Part shown: piece by piece, positions 48,137 through 61,248 of the stretch
How the letters are laid out: the number at the start of each line of letters is the position of its first letter
Numbering within the stretch: position 1 is the first letter of the stretch
Assembly (NCBI GenBank): GCA_002224055.1
Contig: AZLU01000022.1
Coordinates: 248,001-312,000 of the forward strand
Source: Pezizomycotina sp. ARF18
Taxonomy: Eukaryota; Ascomycota
Reading direction: 5' to 3'
Length of the DNA: 64,000 nt
Translations under genes and position numbers: made by a program
The notes under the pieces: model-generated
Told to the model about the DNA's origin: nothing
Databases searched by the model: none
The model's input: the letters and a program-made list of their open reading frames with translations, nothing else

Positions 48137-51100
48137 GGTTATAAGCCCGGTAGACGTTCTACTACTCTTTAACCGATTATAAGTTACGATATAATCTCTT
48201 AAAATTTTAAATTTAAATTATTAATTACTATCTTATTTTCTTATCTACTAAGCTCCGTCGAGGGGAGCTTAAGTCCGATAGACTAGTTTACTACTTATAT
48301 ATTATAATAATATACTGAGAATAGCTAACGTTTGAGGCTAGTATTAATATATAATCTTACTATCGGGTACTTTAATAGCGCGAGTATATACTTAATTTAG
48401 TAGTTAATTAATAATATTAAATGAAAATTCTAATACCGAGAACGTAGGTATAATAAGCTATAAAATTCTATAAGATTATATATATTACCCTACTATAAAT
48501 CTCTAATTCTAGCTTAACGAGATTATAAAAATTATCGTAATCTTCTAACGATACTAATATAAAATAGAAAATTATATTCGCCGACGGCTCTTCTCGATAA
48601 AATTTAATAGTAAAAAATAGCCGACGATATCGGACGATAATACCGATATACTATTATTTATAGTAATTAATATCTAAGCACGATAAAAGCTTAAAAAAGT
48701 ATAAATATAGCTAAGTAGTACCTATAATAGAAGGGACCTAACGATAAAATAATAATTTATAGCTTATTTTACCTTTATCTATAGACTATAGCTATTAATT
48801 ATTATATATCTCTTAATAATTACGTATATCGATAATATCTTCTAAACTTATAAATTCTTTACCTATTATAAGTATAGGACTATTAAACGCCTTACTACCT
48901 TAAATTACCCGCGCTAGCTCTTAAGTATTAAAGCTATACTTTAATCTATTAACGCCTAGAAATACTTTATTAGTACTACCGTTAAACCTAAACGCTATAT
49001 CGTTAAATATAGGCCGTCTATATCCACTTTAATAATAACGCTAAAGGCGCGTTTTAACCGGTTAAAAACGCTTTAATTATATTAAGATTAACCGACCCAC
49101 ATAAATAGTCTAATATAAGAAGGGTAATAAGGTATAGGGCTTATTTAATAGCTCTCTATCTACCGACTATTAATAACTAATTAATCGAGATATATTAATA
49201 GTTAAGGCTATAACTATTATTAAAAATAAATTTAATACTAGTGCTAATAAGTAGATACGCGTATAACTAATTAATAAGTTCTACGCTATAAAAATATAAA
49301 AGAATAAAGATATTACCGCTTATTATTTTTAATTATAACTTACGCGTTAATAGTTTTATAGAACTATTTAAGATTAACCGATAATAATATTTAATTAAAC
49401 TTTTTAATAGCATAACCTTACTATTTAGCGTATATTATTAGAATATTTTAACTCGCTAGACTAATCGCTTAAAAATACGCTATAGCAGCTATTTTATACT
49501 AAAGCCTAATATAAAAATAATAAATTAATTAGTTAATAATTATTAATATTAAACGCTAAAGCTAACTATATCGCTAGACGTAATAATAAAAATATTAAAC
49601 TCTTATACTCTTACTACTCTAGCCTATTTCTATATAAGAAACGCCTATTTAAAGAATCGATCGACTTTTATTAAATAAATAGACTTAACGATTAGCGTAA
49701 CTACTAGTACTACGGTAGGTATAATATATTAAAAAAAACTATAAAACTAAAATATATAATAATAAACGAAAGTAAAAATTTTATAATAAAAAGCGAGCGT
49801 TATATTATAATGATCGGTAAATAAATAGAATAACGGTTATAAGGTTAAAAATCTATAAAATAGATTAATAATCTTAAAATTAATAATTTATTAACGTACG
49901 TTACGAATTAGAGAGATTTTTATAAGCTAAGTTTAACGGGGCTTCCTTTCTAGAAATCTTAATAACTAAAATATAATTAATAACTATTAACGATAATCTT
50001 TAAATCTTAGACTCGAGCGCGTCGGTATACTTTACTATACGTAGAAATAATCTCTAAAATTACTAATAATTCTTAAAACCTCGCGAAGTACTACTTAGTA
50101 ACGATTACTTATTATTATTACCTAGCTACGGTAATATATAACTTATATTAATATATACTTAAAACGCGTCTAGTAGGTACTAGGTCTCTTTAGACGTCTA
50201 ATCTTAACTAGTAGTCTATATCGATTAGAATATAAAATTATAATAAGCGATAAAATAGAGATAATTAAAGGTATAATAATTATTACGATAGTATAAAATA
50301 TTACTAATAACGGATTATAAGCTATCGTTTATAAGGAACTTTATTTTACCGTTATAAATTAAGTTAAACCGTTAATAATCTTTAATTAAATACCCGCTAT
50401 ATCGATTATAGTAATTGATTAAAAGAAACCCGTATTAATAGCGCTTAGAGCCGCGAGTCTATAAGACTAGTATATACGCCTTAGATACTTTATTACCGCG
50501 TAATCTTATTACTTTTTAAGCGATTATAAATATTAGTATAAGAACTAAGATCTAATAAGATATTATCTTAGTATAAAATCTATTAACGATTAAAAGCGCG
50601 TACCGCTATAAAAAGTAACTATAAAAGCGAGCGCTATTCCCGCTAAAACTAATCTATTTTAATATATATAGCCTAATTACTCTTTTAACGATTAATAAAG
50701 GCGCTTAATACTTTATTATTTTTATCGACGATTATACTTAATAGTATAAGATTAATACTATATAATATAAAATTAAAGTTAAAACTTACTTTAAAGCTTA
50801 TTAATAAAAATAACGGCTTTATAATTAAATAAAGCTAACGGTAAGAAGATATAATACTTTTACGTAGATAATGGCCGCGGAGAGTACGTTAATAAAGATT
50901 TTTAAAAAATACTAACCGATAGTAGTATACGATAGAAACTAAGTCTACTATATTATATATTATTAAACGGCGTCGCTAAGTAAATAGATTAAACGCTATA
51001 TTAGATAGTAATAGCGATACTAATATAATCTAATCTACCGCTAGATTTTAAGGCGAAGTTATTAAGATAGCGACCTATATTTAAAATTAATTATTAATAA

Positions 51101-53899
51101 AAGGTAACGTTAATTATAAATCTTCTTATAAACTATTCTACTATTATAAGCCGACGATTATATATCTTAGACTATTTAGATATAAGACGTATATTTACCT
51201 ACCTAAGTAACGCCGTTATAACGGAAAATTAGTAATTATATACGTATAGCGATTATAATCGGCTACGTTAAACGATTAATATTACTATATAAACTATATA
51301 ATAGACGGGATTTTATTATTACCGATAATATATAGTTTAATAAGAGATCTTTTTCTAGAACGGTAGTATTAGATAAACGATCTTATACTAGATTTTAAAG
51401 AGTACCGACGATTACTAAGAAATTAGTTATATCTATTAATTAAGTTAAATTATTATTAATATAACCTACTAATAAAGCCTCGGGTACTAAATTACTAAGA
51501 AGTAGTAATTGGCTATAGGTCCTAGAGAATAAAGCGTAAAAAGTAAATAATAGGTAATAATAAATAAATTATTACTTAGCCTTTAACGTCTACTACTATC
51601 GATAAAAAATAAAAATCCGTACGTTTAAGCGGTCGTAACGGTACGAAGGCTCTCGCTATTAGTAGAGAAAGCTATAACCTATCTACCGATAGAATCCGGT
51701 TAATTAGTAAGAGTTACGCCTTACTTAGATAATAGATTATAATAGAGTTACTAATAAATATTACCGGTTTAAACTCTTAAATAACGCTATATATAATTAT
51801 TAATTAATTAAACTATTTATAAATAGGCTATATATACTATAATAATCGTATAGCTACTATAAGACTCTTAGTCGCTAAAAAAGCGATAAGTTAAGATAAT
51901 ACTAATCGATAGTTCTTAGCGATAATTAATAAGTTATAATTAATTTAAGATAATAATTATTATAGTATTTAAAGCCTCCCGACGTATATAATAGCGTTAA
52001 AATATAAATAGGTATATATTATTAAACTAGGCGTTATTAATATAAGCTATCGATATAAGATACGGTTAGTTATATATAGAGACTTATAAGAAAATAGGAT
52101 TTAAGACCTACGCCCCGTTACTAAACTAGTTATCTTTTATATACTATTATCGATAGTAGCTACTAATAATATAAAACTTAACGGTATAGATATAATAACG
52201 CCTTTTTATATATACTAACGCCTAACGATTAAAAATCTATATAGAATTTCTTTACTACTATTAACGCCTATTATTAATAATACTATTTATATACGCTATT
52301 AAAACGCGTCGTTAATCGATACGGAATAATAAAAGTATATAGCGCCTTTAAAAGCCTTATATAGCCTTAAGTAGATACTAAAGGTATAAAACGATAAATT
52401 ATAATATATTAATTACGTAGGCTTAAACGATTAGATCTTAATAAAGGTTTATATATTTAATCGATAGCTATTAACGATATCTACTATATATTATTATATA
52501 TAGACGACTTACTTATCGTAACTAAATAATAATTAATTATTTAAGAAATAAAGAAGCTTCTAGTAGTAAAATATTATATAAAAGATCTTAGTAAGATATA
52601 GTAGTTCTTAGATATATAATTTAACGTTATCGATAAAAACAAACGATTATTTTATATTAATTAAATACTATACTCGCTACTTTTAATTAATTTAGTATAA
52701 ACGGTATCGGTTCTATATTAATATTAATATAGAGGGTATACCGTTTACTACCGACGATAGTAAAGCGTTAGACTTAAAAGGTAGCCTCTAGTTTCGCTAA
52801 CTATTAAGCGTATTACTATAGTTTATAATAGCTATAAGACTAGATATTATATACGCTATAACGCGTCTCTTAAAATTTACTACTTTATTAATAACTATAT
52901 ATACTCTCGTATTAAAAACTATATTACATTACCTACTAGGTATATCGCGCCTAGGTATAATTATTACCGCTTAACGATCGAGAGCCTTTAACGGTTATAA
53001 TAATATAGACTTCGCTACAGACCTAATAACCTATAAATTAGTAAAAATATACTATTTTATACTTTAAGGACTAATAAACGACGTTAATAGTCTAATAAGC
53101 TAGCGCTTAAAATAATAGTCGGTTATTATAGTATTAACGATAAATCTAAGTATATTACCGCGAAAGAAGCCGCGAAGAGGCTATCTTTTTTCGCGCGTTA
53201 ATTAGCGTATTAACCATTATTATCCTTAATAATATTATATATTAATAATATAGCTATAATTATACTAACCGTATAATAAAAATTATAATCGAGCTAAGTA
53301 TATCGATATAAAATTTTATTTTATCTACTTTCTTATTAATTAAAAGCTATTATCGATTATATATATCGCCTTAAAAGAGAATATTACTAATATCTTTACT
53401 AAAATACTACCGTTACCTTAATTCGGTTATTTATATACTAAGTTAGATATAATTACGCTAATATCTAACGATAATACTTTTTTCTTACTAGTATAACTTT
53501 TTATAGGGTTTTATATATAAGATTTTAATAAGTTATTTAACAATTAATAACGATATATAGTAATAATATATAATTTTTTTAACTCGCTCCCTAGCTTTTA
53601 TATATTTAACGATCGACTATATTATTTAATAAATTAAGATATTAAAAATTATAAAGTATAAATATAACGGTAGTAATAGTAATAAAGTATATATAAATAA
53701 AGATAAACGACGGAAACGATATAAAAAGCTTTAATCGAGATAAGTATATAATTATAAGCGATAAAAAGTACGATTATCCTTTAAGTATATATTATATATA
53801 AGGAACACGCACGAGTAGAAAAAAGAAAATTAATTAATATTTTTTAAAATTAAATAGAAACGATAAAAAGATTATAGAAAAAAAATACTAGAACTACTA

Positions 53900-54890
53900 T
53901 ATAAGTATTAATAACATATATTAATAATTCAATAATATATATTAATTAAGTAATCAGAATAGAGGGAATAAGATTATTACTATTATCGTTCTTAGGGTTT
54001 TTATAGTTACTACGCCTATTATCTTAAAGGTCTTTCTCATTAGAGGATTCTTCAGCTCGTTATTAATATTTATATTATCGTCTTTATCTAATAGCGGATC
54101 TATATCGCGTTTTTAAGGTTTTATTAGTTTAATACTACGTCTCGATCGCGTCAACGATAGTATAATAATATAAGAAAAGATACCTCTACGATAGTTTTAC
54201 CTATTAAAAGTATAATTATTATACTTATTTATAACGTAAGAGTCTTTATTTTTATAAATAGCCGTTATACGCTAAGCGATTAAAAGTATATATTTATATC
54301 GTTTAAATAGTTTTTACTTTTTATAATAACGTTTATACGGTATATTAGCTCTATAGCCGGTAATAGAGATAAATACGCCTTCCTATAATATAAGTTAATA
54401 TAATCGACTATAATATTAATATTAACGATTATATATAATAAATATAATTAAATAGAGTAGACGATAACTTACTTATACTAAGCGAGCTTTAAGCTTCTAT
54501 TATAATATCTAGACCTATAGAATAGAGAGTATACCCTTTATAAAGCTTAATTAACGGTATTTTACTATTATTATTATAACGGTTAGAATATTTATAACGA
54601 TTAAAAGAGGGATTATAAAAATATAACCTATAGTTACGATACTTAGGGTTATTTATATTACTATTAGACGCTTTACCGTTATCTTCTACTAGTAGTACCT
54701 CTTTATCATTAGTATTAGTCGGTTCCTTCTCTTTACCGCTATTATCTTCCCCTCCCTCCTACGGCCTAGCCTAACGCCTCTTTTTACGCCTATTATTACG
54801 TTATCCGTAGGATCCCGCGTACGCTTAATAGTCTTCTTAGGAGGTATCGTTTAATATAATCGATAAGTAAGAATAGAAAATATAAGAGAA
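53900..54890 (-). other. Antisense coding-like region inside the Copia element
   Basis: Between the end of pol and the 3' LTR, the minus strand has an unusually open stretch of roughly 70 codons (about 54520-54745) in DNA where stop codons are otherwise dense. It is rich in Lys, Glu, Asn and Asp, then Tyr/Asn/Arg. Part of a heavily mutated extra reading frame, or chance. Not joined to any other part. Confidence 0.3.
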
Positions 54891-55178
54891 TCAATAATAA
54901 TATATAATAATAGGAAATTATAGACGGGAAGATATAATTAAGGGAAAGAGAGAGATAAAGCTATAAAATATAGGAGACCCCTTTCTTTATACTATAATCG
55001 TTTACTAGTATCGATAGTTTTTTATTTACTATTTCCTAAGCTATTACTTATATATCTATAAATTATCGATAATTTATATTTTTTTATTCCGTTTTACTAC
55101 GTATACGCGTCGATAAACGCGTCTTAATCGACGCGCGCTTATAATTACAGTATTAGTAATACTGCGCTCGAGTAGAAG

Positions 55179-55297
55179 TATAGGAACACTATTACCATAG
55201 ATTATGTATATGCCTTATTGTATATAAATAGGGGAGCTTTCCTCCATCCTTATCTATCAATCAACACAATGATCGATCCCTCCACGGTGCTCCAACA
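55179..55297 (+). repeat. 3' LTR of the Copia element
   Basis: 119 bp, aligned over its full length with the 5' LTR, followed directly by the ATACC target duplication. A purine-rich stretch (GAGTAGAAG) lies just before it, in the polypurine-tract position. Confidence 0.9.
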
Positions 55298-55302
55298 ATA
55301 CC

Positions 55303-56588
55303 TGATCTAATCAAAAAAGGGAAAAGCTTTTTTTGCTGGACCTGACCATAAATTGGCTAAATCTGTCACACTGGTCATTCGTAGAGCTTAAGGAGAGTAG
55401 ATGCTAATACGATTAAAGCAAGAAGAAAGCCATACTTGCATGGAAGATATTCTTCAAGCTCGTCACAAAGAAAGAGGGAAGATTCGAGAATCAGATAGAA
55501 AGGAGTACGCACTATACATGTCTTACAAGCCGTATGACCTGCCTAATCATTCTCTTTCTCTCTGTCCACCTCTCTATCGTTCATCTATGTATTGCTATGA
55601 TAATTATGATCTTGCCTTCGTAAACGACGCCCAGTGATGTCGCAATCCTCTTGAAATGACGGGGAGTGGTAATATCAGTTTTCCGGCACCACACTAATGC
55701 AGGCTTTATATATATAATATATGAAAAAAAAAAAAAAAAAAACTGCCCTTATACTTTAAAATTGTAGATTAAGTTAAAGTACAAATGAGGGGTTTGACTA
55801 AAGCGATTTCGCTCAGATCTCTTTTTATTACCAGGTCTTGAGAAAACTCGTTGTCAAAAGTCTTGAAAGCTTTCGTTGCAGTACATGTTATGATCGTGTC
55901 GAGTAAGATGCAAAGTCCAAGAGGAAGTTTTCTACATTGTATATGCTGTTTTCTGAAAGGTTACCTGGACTTTAACTACAAGTTTTTCTTTGCAACTCAA
56001 TCAACGATTAGGGACAACTGAAGCGATATATTTTCAAAAGTGCTGTGCTAGAGATCATAAGTTAGTGGTCCCCTGTTCTGAAAGTGTTTCACTTAGGCTG
56101 ATAGCAGTTGAATTGATCCAAAATCCCTATATTGTAGCAGCGTTGTGATTTTATGTATTCGTCATTATCACCTTTATTTGGAAAGAAAAGAGGGTGTTTT
56201 CTGTATTCTTCTTCGCGAATTACTTACTTAATTGTCCAACCTTTCTCTACTCATTAGCTTATTTCGATTTTTTTTTTTTTTGTGCGCACCGTTATTACCA
56301 GCTCAACAATAAATTCGTACAAAGCTGGATGCTTCAATTAATAAAATCCCTCTTGTATGAACTATTTGCCATAGCCATAACTTCAAAACACCAATCCCAA
56401 CGAGGAACCTTCGAGACGAATCGTTGGCTCTTACATATCCACCTACTACTGTACAAGTTTAAAATTGCTCAAATCACCAACTCCCTTTCTTTGATCTAGC
56501 GAACGGGGTACTCAGCGTTCAGGGCTAGTAACGACACAACCGACTTCATCCCTGGCCCACGACTCCTCAGAACTGACACGCGACGACA
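55303..56588. other. Intergenic, no supported gene
   Basis: Normal-composition spacer after the retrotransposon. A 78-codon plus-strand stretch at 55401-55637 is open but unrecognised. An A-run lies near 55724-55742 and a T-run near 56270. Confidence 0.5.
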
Positions 56589-57943
56589 ATGAATCTCGCA
56601 CGATCCAGAACGACCCGAGTAGGAGTCTACTTCTGGCTCTCCTACAGAAATCATTGCAAAGATTCTCCAGGAACTAGGCAGGTATGCTCACTGGAAGTGG
56701 CGCTGACGTGTCGCAAGCTCTATCAGATCGCGAAGGAGTTCGTTCTCTTCAAAACGGTTCGTTTTCAGTACCTGAATTGTTCATTCTGGGAATATTTGGT
56801 GGTGCGGAGGACGCCTTCGTATCAGACGAGTCGGCAGATTACCAGGCGGCTCGCTTCGGACGCCAAATACATTGAAGAGAAAGCAATCGGAAGATGTGTT
56901 CGTAAGAAGAGTATCTATCCGCTATAATAATGAGAGCGACGTCACACGCAAAAGAAAGAGAAACAATAATGGGCATCAGCAGAAGCAAGAGTCTGCTTTT
57001 CTTTGCCATTCTTTGCCTTTTTCCTTTTATCAAGTCACAAAGTTTTCCGTCTATGAAGTTATTTCGGTTGCTGACGTCAAGGTTAGCGAGCTCGTTATCC
57101 GGATCACCTGGTTCAAGCCTGTATTCTACGACAAATCACTGCCCTACGAAGAAAGCTTGACGAATCCATGCTCACCATGTTCTCATGCATGCCAAATCTT
57201 GAATCCGTGGAGATCTCCGCTCAACAAAAGCAATTTGTACCGGCAGATGATCTCCTCTTTGGCGACGTGCTGCGAACGCCTCACCTCGCTTGAGCTGAAC
57301 TGGGAATGGAACTACGAGTCGGAAGAGATCTCGACGCCTCGCCAAAAAATAGAATTACTATCTGTGCCGGCTCGGCTCAAGAAGTCAAGTATCGCTCGAA
57401 TCAATACGGGTACCGAAATAAAAAGAGGGCAAAGACTTCATGGCAGTCCCTTCGAGCCGATCATCGCTTCATCCTTATCTTACCCTAAAGTCTCTACAGC
57501 TCACCCATCGTAACCGCGCTGGTGCGACTGGCCGAAATTTTTCAGTCTCGGTAACAACCTAAAAGAATATCTTACAGCTATCACCCGCTAATTTGGACGG
57601 GTATATGCTCGGAATCGGCGGCATCTGCACGGCGTTTCCCATGCTCGAACGGCTGGACCTGTTTTGCTCCGATACATGGCCGAGGAAGAAGTCGAATCTC
57701 TCGTCGAGTCCCTCGATCCTTGATCAGGTGCAAAGTACCTCTTTCTTCGTAAGACTACCTTCTGATTTTGGCCATCTCGACAGCATCGCCAATTACGATG
57801 ATTATAATTATGAGACGCCATTGAGGATGCTTACTTACCCCGCAAAGATCTCGTGTGGACTCGGAAGTGCTAAGCCTTCCTTGGAGCGTTGCGATTGGAT
57901 GTGGACGCATGATCATATGTCGTCGTCCCTTTATATGGCTTGA
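56589..57943 (+). CDS. F-box-like family, paralog 5
   Basis: ATG at 56589. The F-box-like motif is readable as PTEIIAKILQELGRYAHWK, then, one base later, ALTCRKLYQIAKEFVLFK. The first exon ends with RRLASDAKYI and G-R-C-V-R directly before a GTAAGA donor at 56902, exactly as in paralogs 2-4; the acceptor is probably near 57035. The second exon has CMPNLESVEISAQQ, CCERLTSLELNWEW, ICTAFPMLERLDLF and ends after KPSLERCDW at 57943. Four or more one-base frame changes are present. It is separated from the main cluster by the Copia element and gene-poor DNA. Confidence 0.6.
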
Positions 57944-59426
57944 AAGGAAGGAAGAGCTGAGATCTTGGAGTTGAAGTTCAATGGATTTCAGGTGTATTGC
58001 AATTCCAGGAACGGAGGCCGTGACGTGGAAGCGCGAGTTTATCGTGCCTGTTCCTCGCGTTTAAATTGCGATCTCATTTCTTCCCTATCTCTTTTTCTTT
58101 CTCTATCCTCCCTTCCTTCTCTATCCTTTCTCCTTTTTCTTTTGTTTTCTATTCCTCGCGTCTCTTCTCCATGTTGCTTTTTCTTTCACGCTTCCCCCAC
58201 ATTGCCGAAGAGATTGCTACGATAGTTTGGAATCCTTGACAGGTTACTTTATCTTCAAAAGAATTAACTGGCACAAGAAGAAATTTACCCTTAAAATTCG
58301 CAACCACCACTTCATACGTAAAAAATCTCTTCCCTCTATTTTCTTTCTTTTCTTTTTTTTTTTTTGTTTTATCCACGCAATTTGTCCATTACCTAAAGCA
58401 GCAACCATAGTATCAGGTCTCAATTTGAACGCCTGTACTTTAAGACGAACTTTAAAATCGAAGACTATCGATTAGAATTCACGTTCGAAAAAGACGACCG
58501 ACTCGTCGACGAGGAGGTGGACCGTATTTATTCTACAATGTCTTTGTATTCATCTCTCGACCCTACCGTACTTACAACGTCAATGGCGCTAGTACCTACG
58601 ATTAACCAAAGCCGGGGTATCAAAACGTCTTAGTAACACTCACCGTAATCGCTATCATCCTACCGGTCTTTGTAACTTTTTCTATACATCAAATTATACC
58701 AATGCGAGACATATCACAGTTGCTTAGTAAAGAATTAATATTTAACAGGGAGATCTAGTCTCCCTTTATATTATTTAATATTAATAGTACGGAATACTAA
58801 AATAATAGTACTACTAATGTCGATCTTAGTTGTTTTAATCTAGGTAGTTGTTTTGAGAAGAGTGTAGGGGAAAGAGCGTGAGAATGAAAGCAGAATGCTG
58901 ATTCCTAGTGAAAATGCAAAAGAAAAAAAAGAAGAAAATTTTTAGCGTAGATGCAAAGACAGAAGTCAGAAAAAATAAGAAAAACATATTCGCGCTGTTT
59001 AGATGACTGAACGAGAAACAATTGAACGGAGGAAAAAGTAGAAGAAAAAAAAGGAAAGACGTTTTAGAACCATATGGATGAAGCATTTGCTAAAAGAAAA
59101 TAAAAATATATATAATCAATATGCAAGAACTAATAATGCGTTTTAGAAGGAAAGGAGGTGGCTGCAAGGTGTAGAAGAACGTGAGAGGTAGGAATGTTGG
59201 AAACCGTAACACACAAAAATTATCGACATAAATGAAGCTAGAAAGAAAAACACCATGAAAAACAAAAAATGGAAGAGCACGAATATAGAACAGACGAACA
59301 AAGAAACGAACGCAAGGAAACGAGAAAAACTAAAATAACGATTCTCCTAATATGAATGAACAAACTTTTTTTTTTCATTATTGATTATTACTATCGTTTT
59401 TCATAAATATTTATTTAGGTCCTTTT
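57944..59426. other. Intergenic, no supported gene
   Basis: CT-rich then AT-rich spacer with T- and A-runs. No coding pattern recognised; the part near 58690-58850 is TA-rich and may be repeat-derived. Confidence 0.5.
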
Positions 59427-61046
59427 TCATATTAACAACAATTCTTCTGCGTAAGGCTCGTGGGTGCTGTTTTTATATCCCCTTAATCTTACCGTCGCAG
59501 AACGAACACCTCCAGAAGGCATGCCTCTGGATCCCATTCCTGTCAAAGTCGCTAGCCGATATCTGGTTGCTGCAACCCCATTGTTGGCCGCAGCCTTGCG
59601 ATGAAAGTTTAGCGTTAACGGTGTTGCTGCTGCGTTGTTGTCTCCAAATGTCCCGCAAATTGCGCCACCGGAGGCAGCAACGTGCTCGACGTGGATTGTA
59701 ATCTCCCTCTCGCTGACGACGGCCTCTTTGTTCTTGTATAAAATTCCTGGTCCCCCTTCGATCTGCTCGTTACCGTGCCGCTGCGCTTGACGTGTCGGCG
59801 CGGGTATCGTTTCCGGTGCCACTCCCGCGCTATTGTTGAAAAAGGAATTGAGGTTCGGACTGGATCGCATCTCCATCAGGCGCGGAGTTGATGGTGAACG
59901 TTCATCAGCCTCGCTGTGGCAACTTCGAGCCCCGCTGAAGCCGGACGGGGTGGTGGGGCGGAGCGAGCGCGACGTGTGCATGTAGCTTTCCTCCTCGTAT
60001 GAATCGTAGCCGTCGCTGAAGGTGAAGCTGGCGAGAAGCGATGCTCGATGCGTCGTCCAAGCCTAAATCCGGCGTTGAAGCGATGAAGTCTAGTTCCGGT
60101 TGATGATGGGCTGGATCGGGAAGCCGTTTCCCGCGTAATCCTGGTAGACGTCGATGCGGGAGTGGTCCACATCGTAATTCGATTCAGTGTCGATTCGAGT
60201 AAGAGCGTCGCCGGCGTATTTATTAGGTTCGGGAGGTGAGGAGAAAGGTCATGTTTACCGACGCGGAAGTTTGAATACGGCTTGCGGAATTGCGGGTTTG
60301 TAGGAAGATGCTACTTCGGCGGCTGGTCTCCACTTCGGTGTTGAAATGATCGGATTTGGCTGATGAAGCTCTGCTGAGGACGGAGCTGCGCTTCGGACCG
60401 CAGCTAGGTTTTCTTCGCGTTGGTGAGAGAATATGTCGAGCGTGAAGGTCTAAGGTACGAGACGCCAGCGCTCAGCTTCTTCTTCAACGAACCGGCCGCC
60501 GATACCTTCCGGTAGTTAGTTCCGGCAGAGGCTTCTCCTCCACTCTCGCTTCGACTTTCTTGTAGTTTAGCTTGTCGCGAGACCTTTCGTGGTCAACGCT
60601 GCGGTAAGGGAAGTTATCGCCGAACACGCAACGAAGATCCTCTTATCCTTTTTCGACTGGTACGGCTCGTCGGAGTCATTTTCAGCTGACCTCCCCAACC
60701 ACAGAACGTCGTCTTCCTCCATCTTCTGCCACGCAGCGTCGTCGATGAAATTGCAATCTACGCGCGGCGTTGCAGTCGCAGCTTTGGTTGGGACGGGCTT
60801 CGCACCCACCGGGGAACCTGCAGTAAGCACAAACCGGAAAGTTATCCAGCCAAGCTGCTGCATCTCCACTCTTTTGCTAGAGGTCGGCAGGAACGGCAAA
60901 TAAGAATCTTCGAGCAGAGGCAGTTGCAGTAAATCTTGGTGTCGTCTCGCGAGTTTTTGTCGTTGTTCTTTCCACCACCGTGACTGCCCTGAAACTGCGG
61001 CGTGCGAGTTGCCCGAGGTCAATGAACTGCGTCCTGACGAGCTCAA
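59427..61046 (-). CDS. Disordered Ser/Pro-rich hypothetical protein
   Basis: ATG at 61046 opens a Ser-rich leader, then a basic helix with RWWKEQRQKLARRHQDLLQL and 'LPLLEDSYLPFLPTSSKR'. A short in-frame stretch with GTGCTTACTGCAG could be read through. Acidic block WQKMEEDDVLWLGRSAENDS follows. Further on, across about five one-base frame changes, come VSAAGSLKKKLSAGVSYLRP, LDFIASTPDLGLDDASSIAS, and a Ser/Pro/Arg-rich tail (PTTPSGFSGARS, EMRSSPNLNSFFNN). The C-terminus is open to 59427 but an alternative frame there is equally plausible. No domain is recognised; long disorder and short linear motifs suggest a regulatory or scaffold protein. The Ser-Pro sites could be phosphorylated. Confidence 0.5.
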
Positions 61047-61248
61047 GGCGTTGGTTTATACTCCGTCAAAACATTCGATGATGAGGTTAACCTTGGTAAT
61101 TCAATGTAGTGCTTATCGCAAAGTCGGAGATCGGGGTAGGATCCATGCATGTCGTCGTCCCGTGTCACATTCCTGAATGCGACACAAATTTGGTAATTAG
61201 CACATGCCTTGCAGAGAACAATTCCATGAAAAATTTCCCATCACACAC

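Larger units (their letters stand above)
48010..55302 (+). mobile_element. Full-length RIP-mutated Ty1/Copia LTR retrotransposon
   Basis: The element spans 48015-55297 with LTRs at both ends and a 5-bp target duplication ATACC (48010-48014 and 55298-55302). A tRNA-primer-like site (GGTTATAAGCCCGG) follows the 5' LTR. On the plus strand the order of parts is that of Copia: Gag region, integrase region not separately resolved, reverse transcriptase with a YIDDLL motif at 52497, and an RNase H end near 53140-53180. The internal DNA is extremely TpA-rich and broken many times, as expected of RIP. The two LTRs differ by about seven transitions and two short gaps, so the copy is old only in appearance; RIP can act in one or few generations. 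The internal region, about 7 kb, is long for Copia. Confidence 0.85.
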
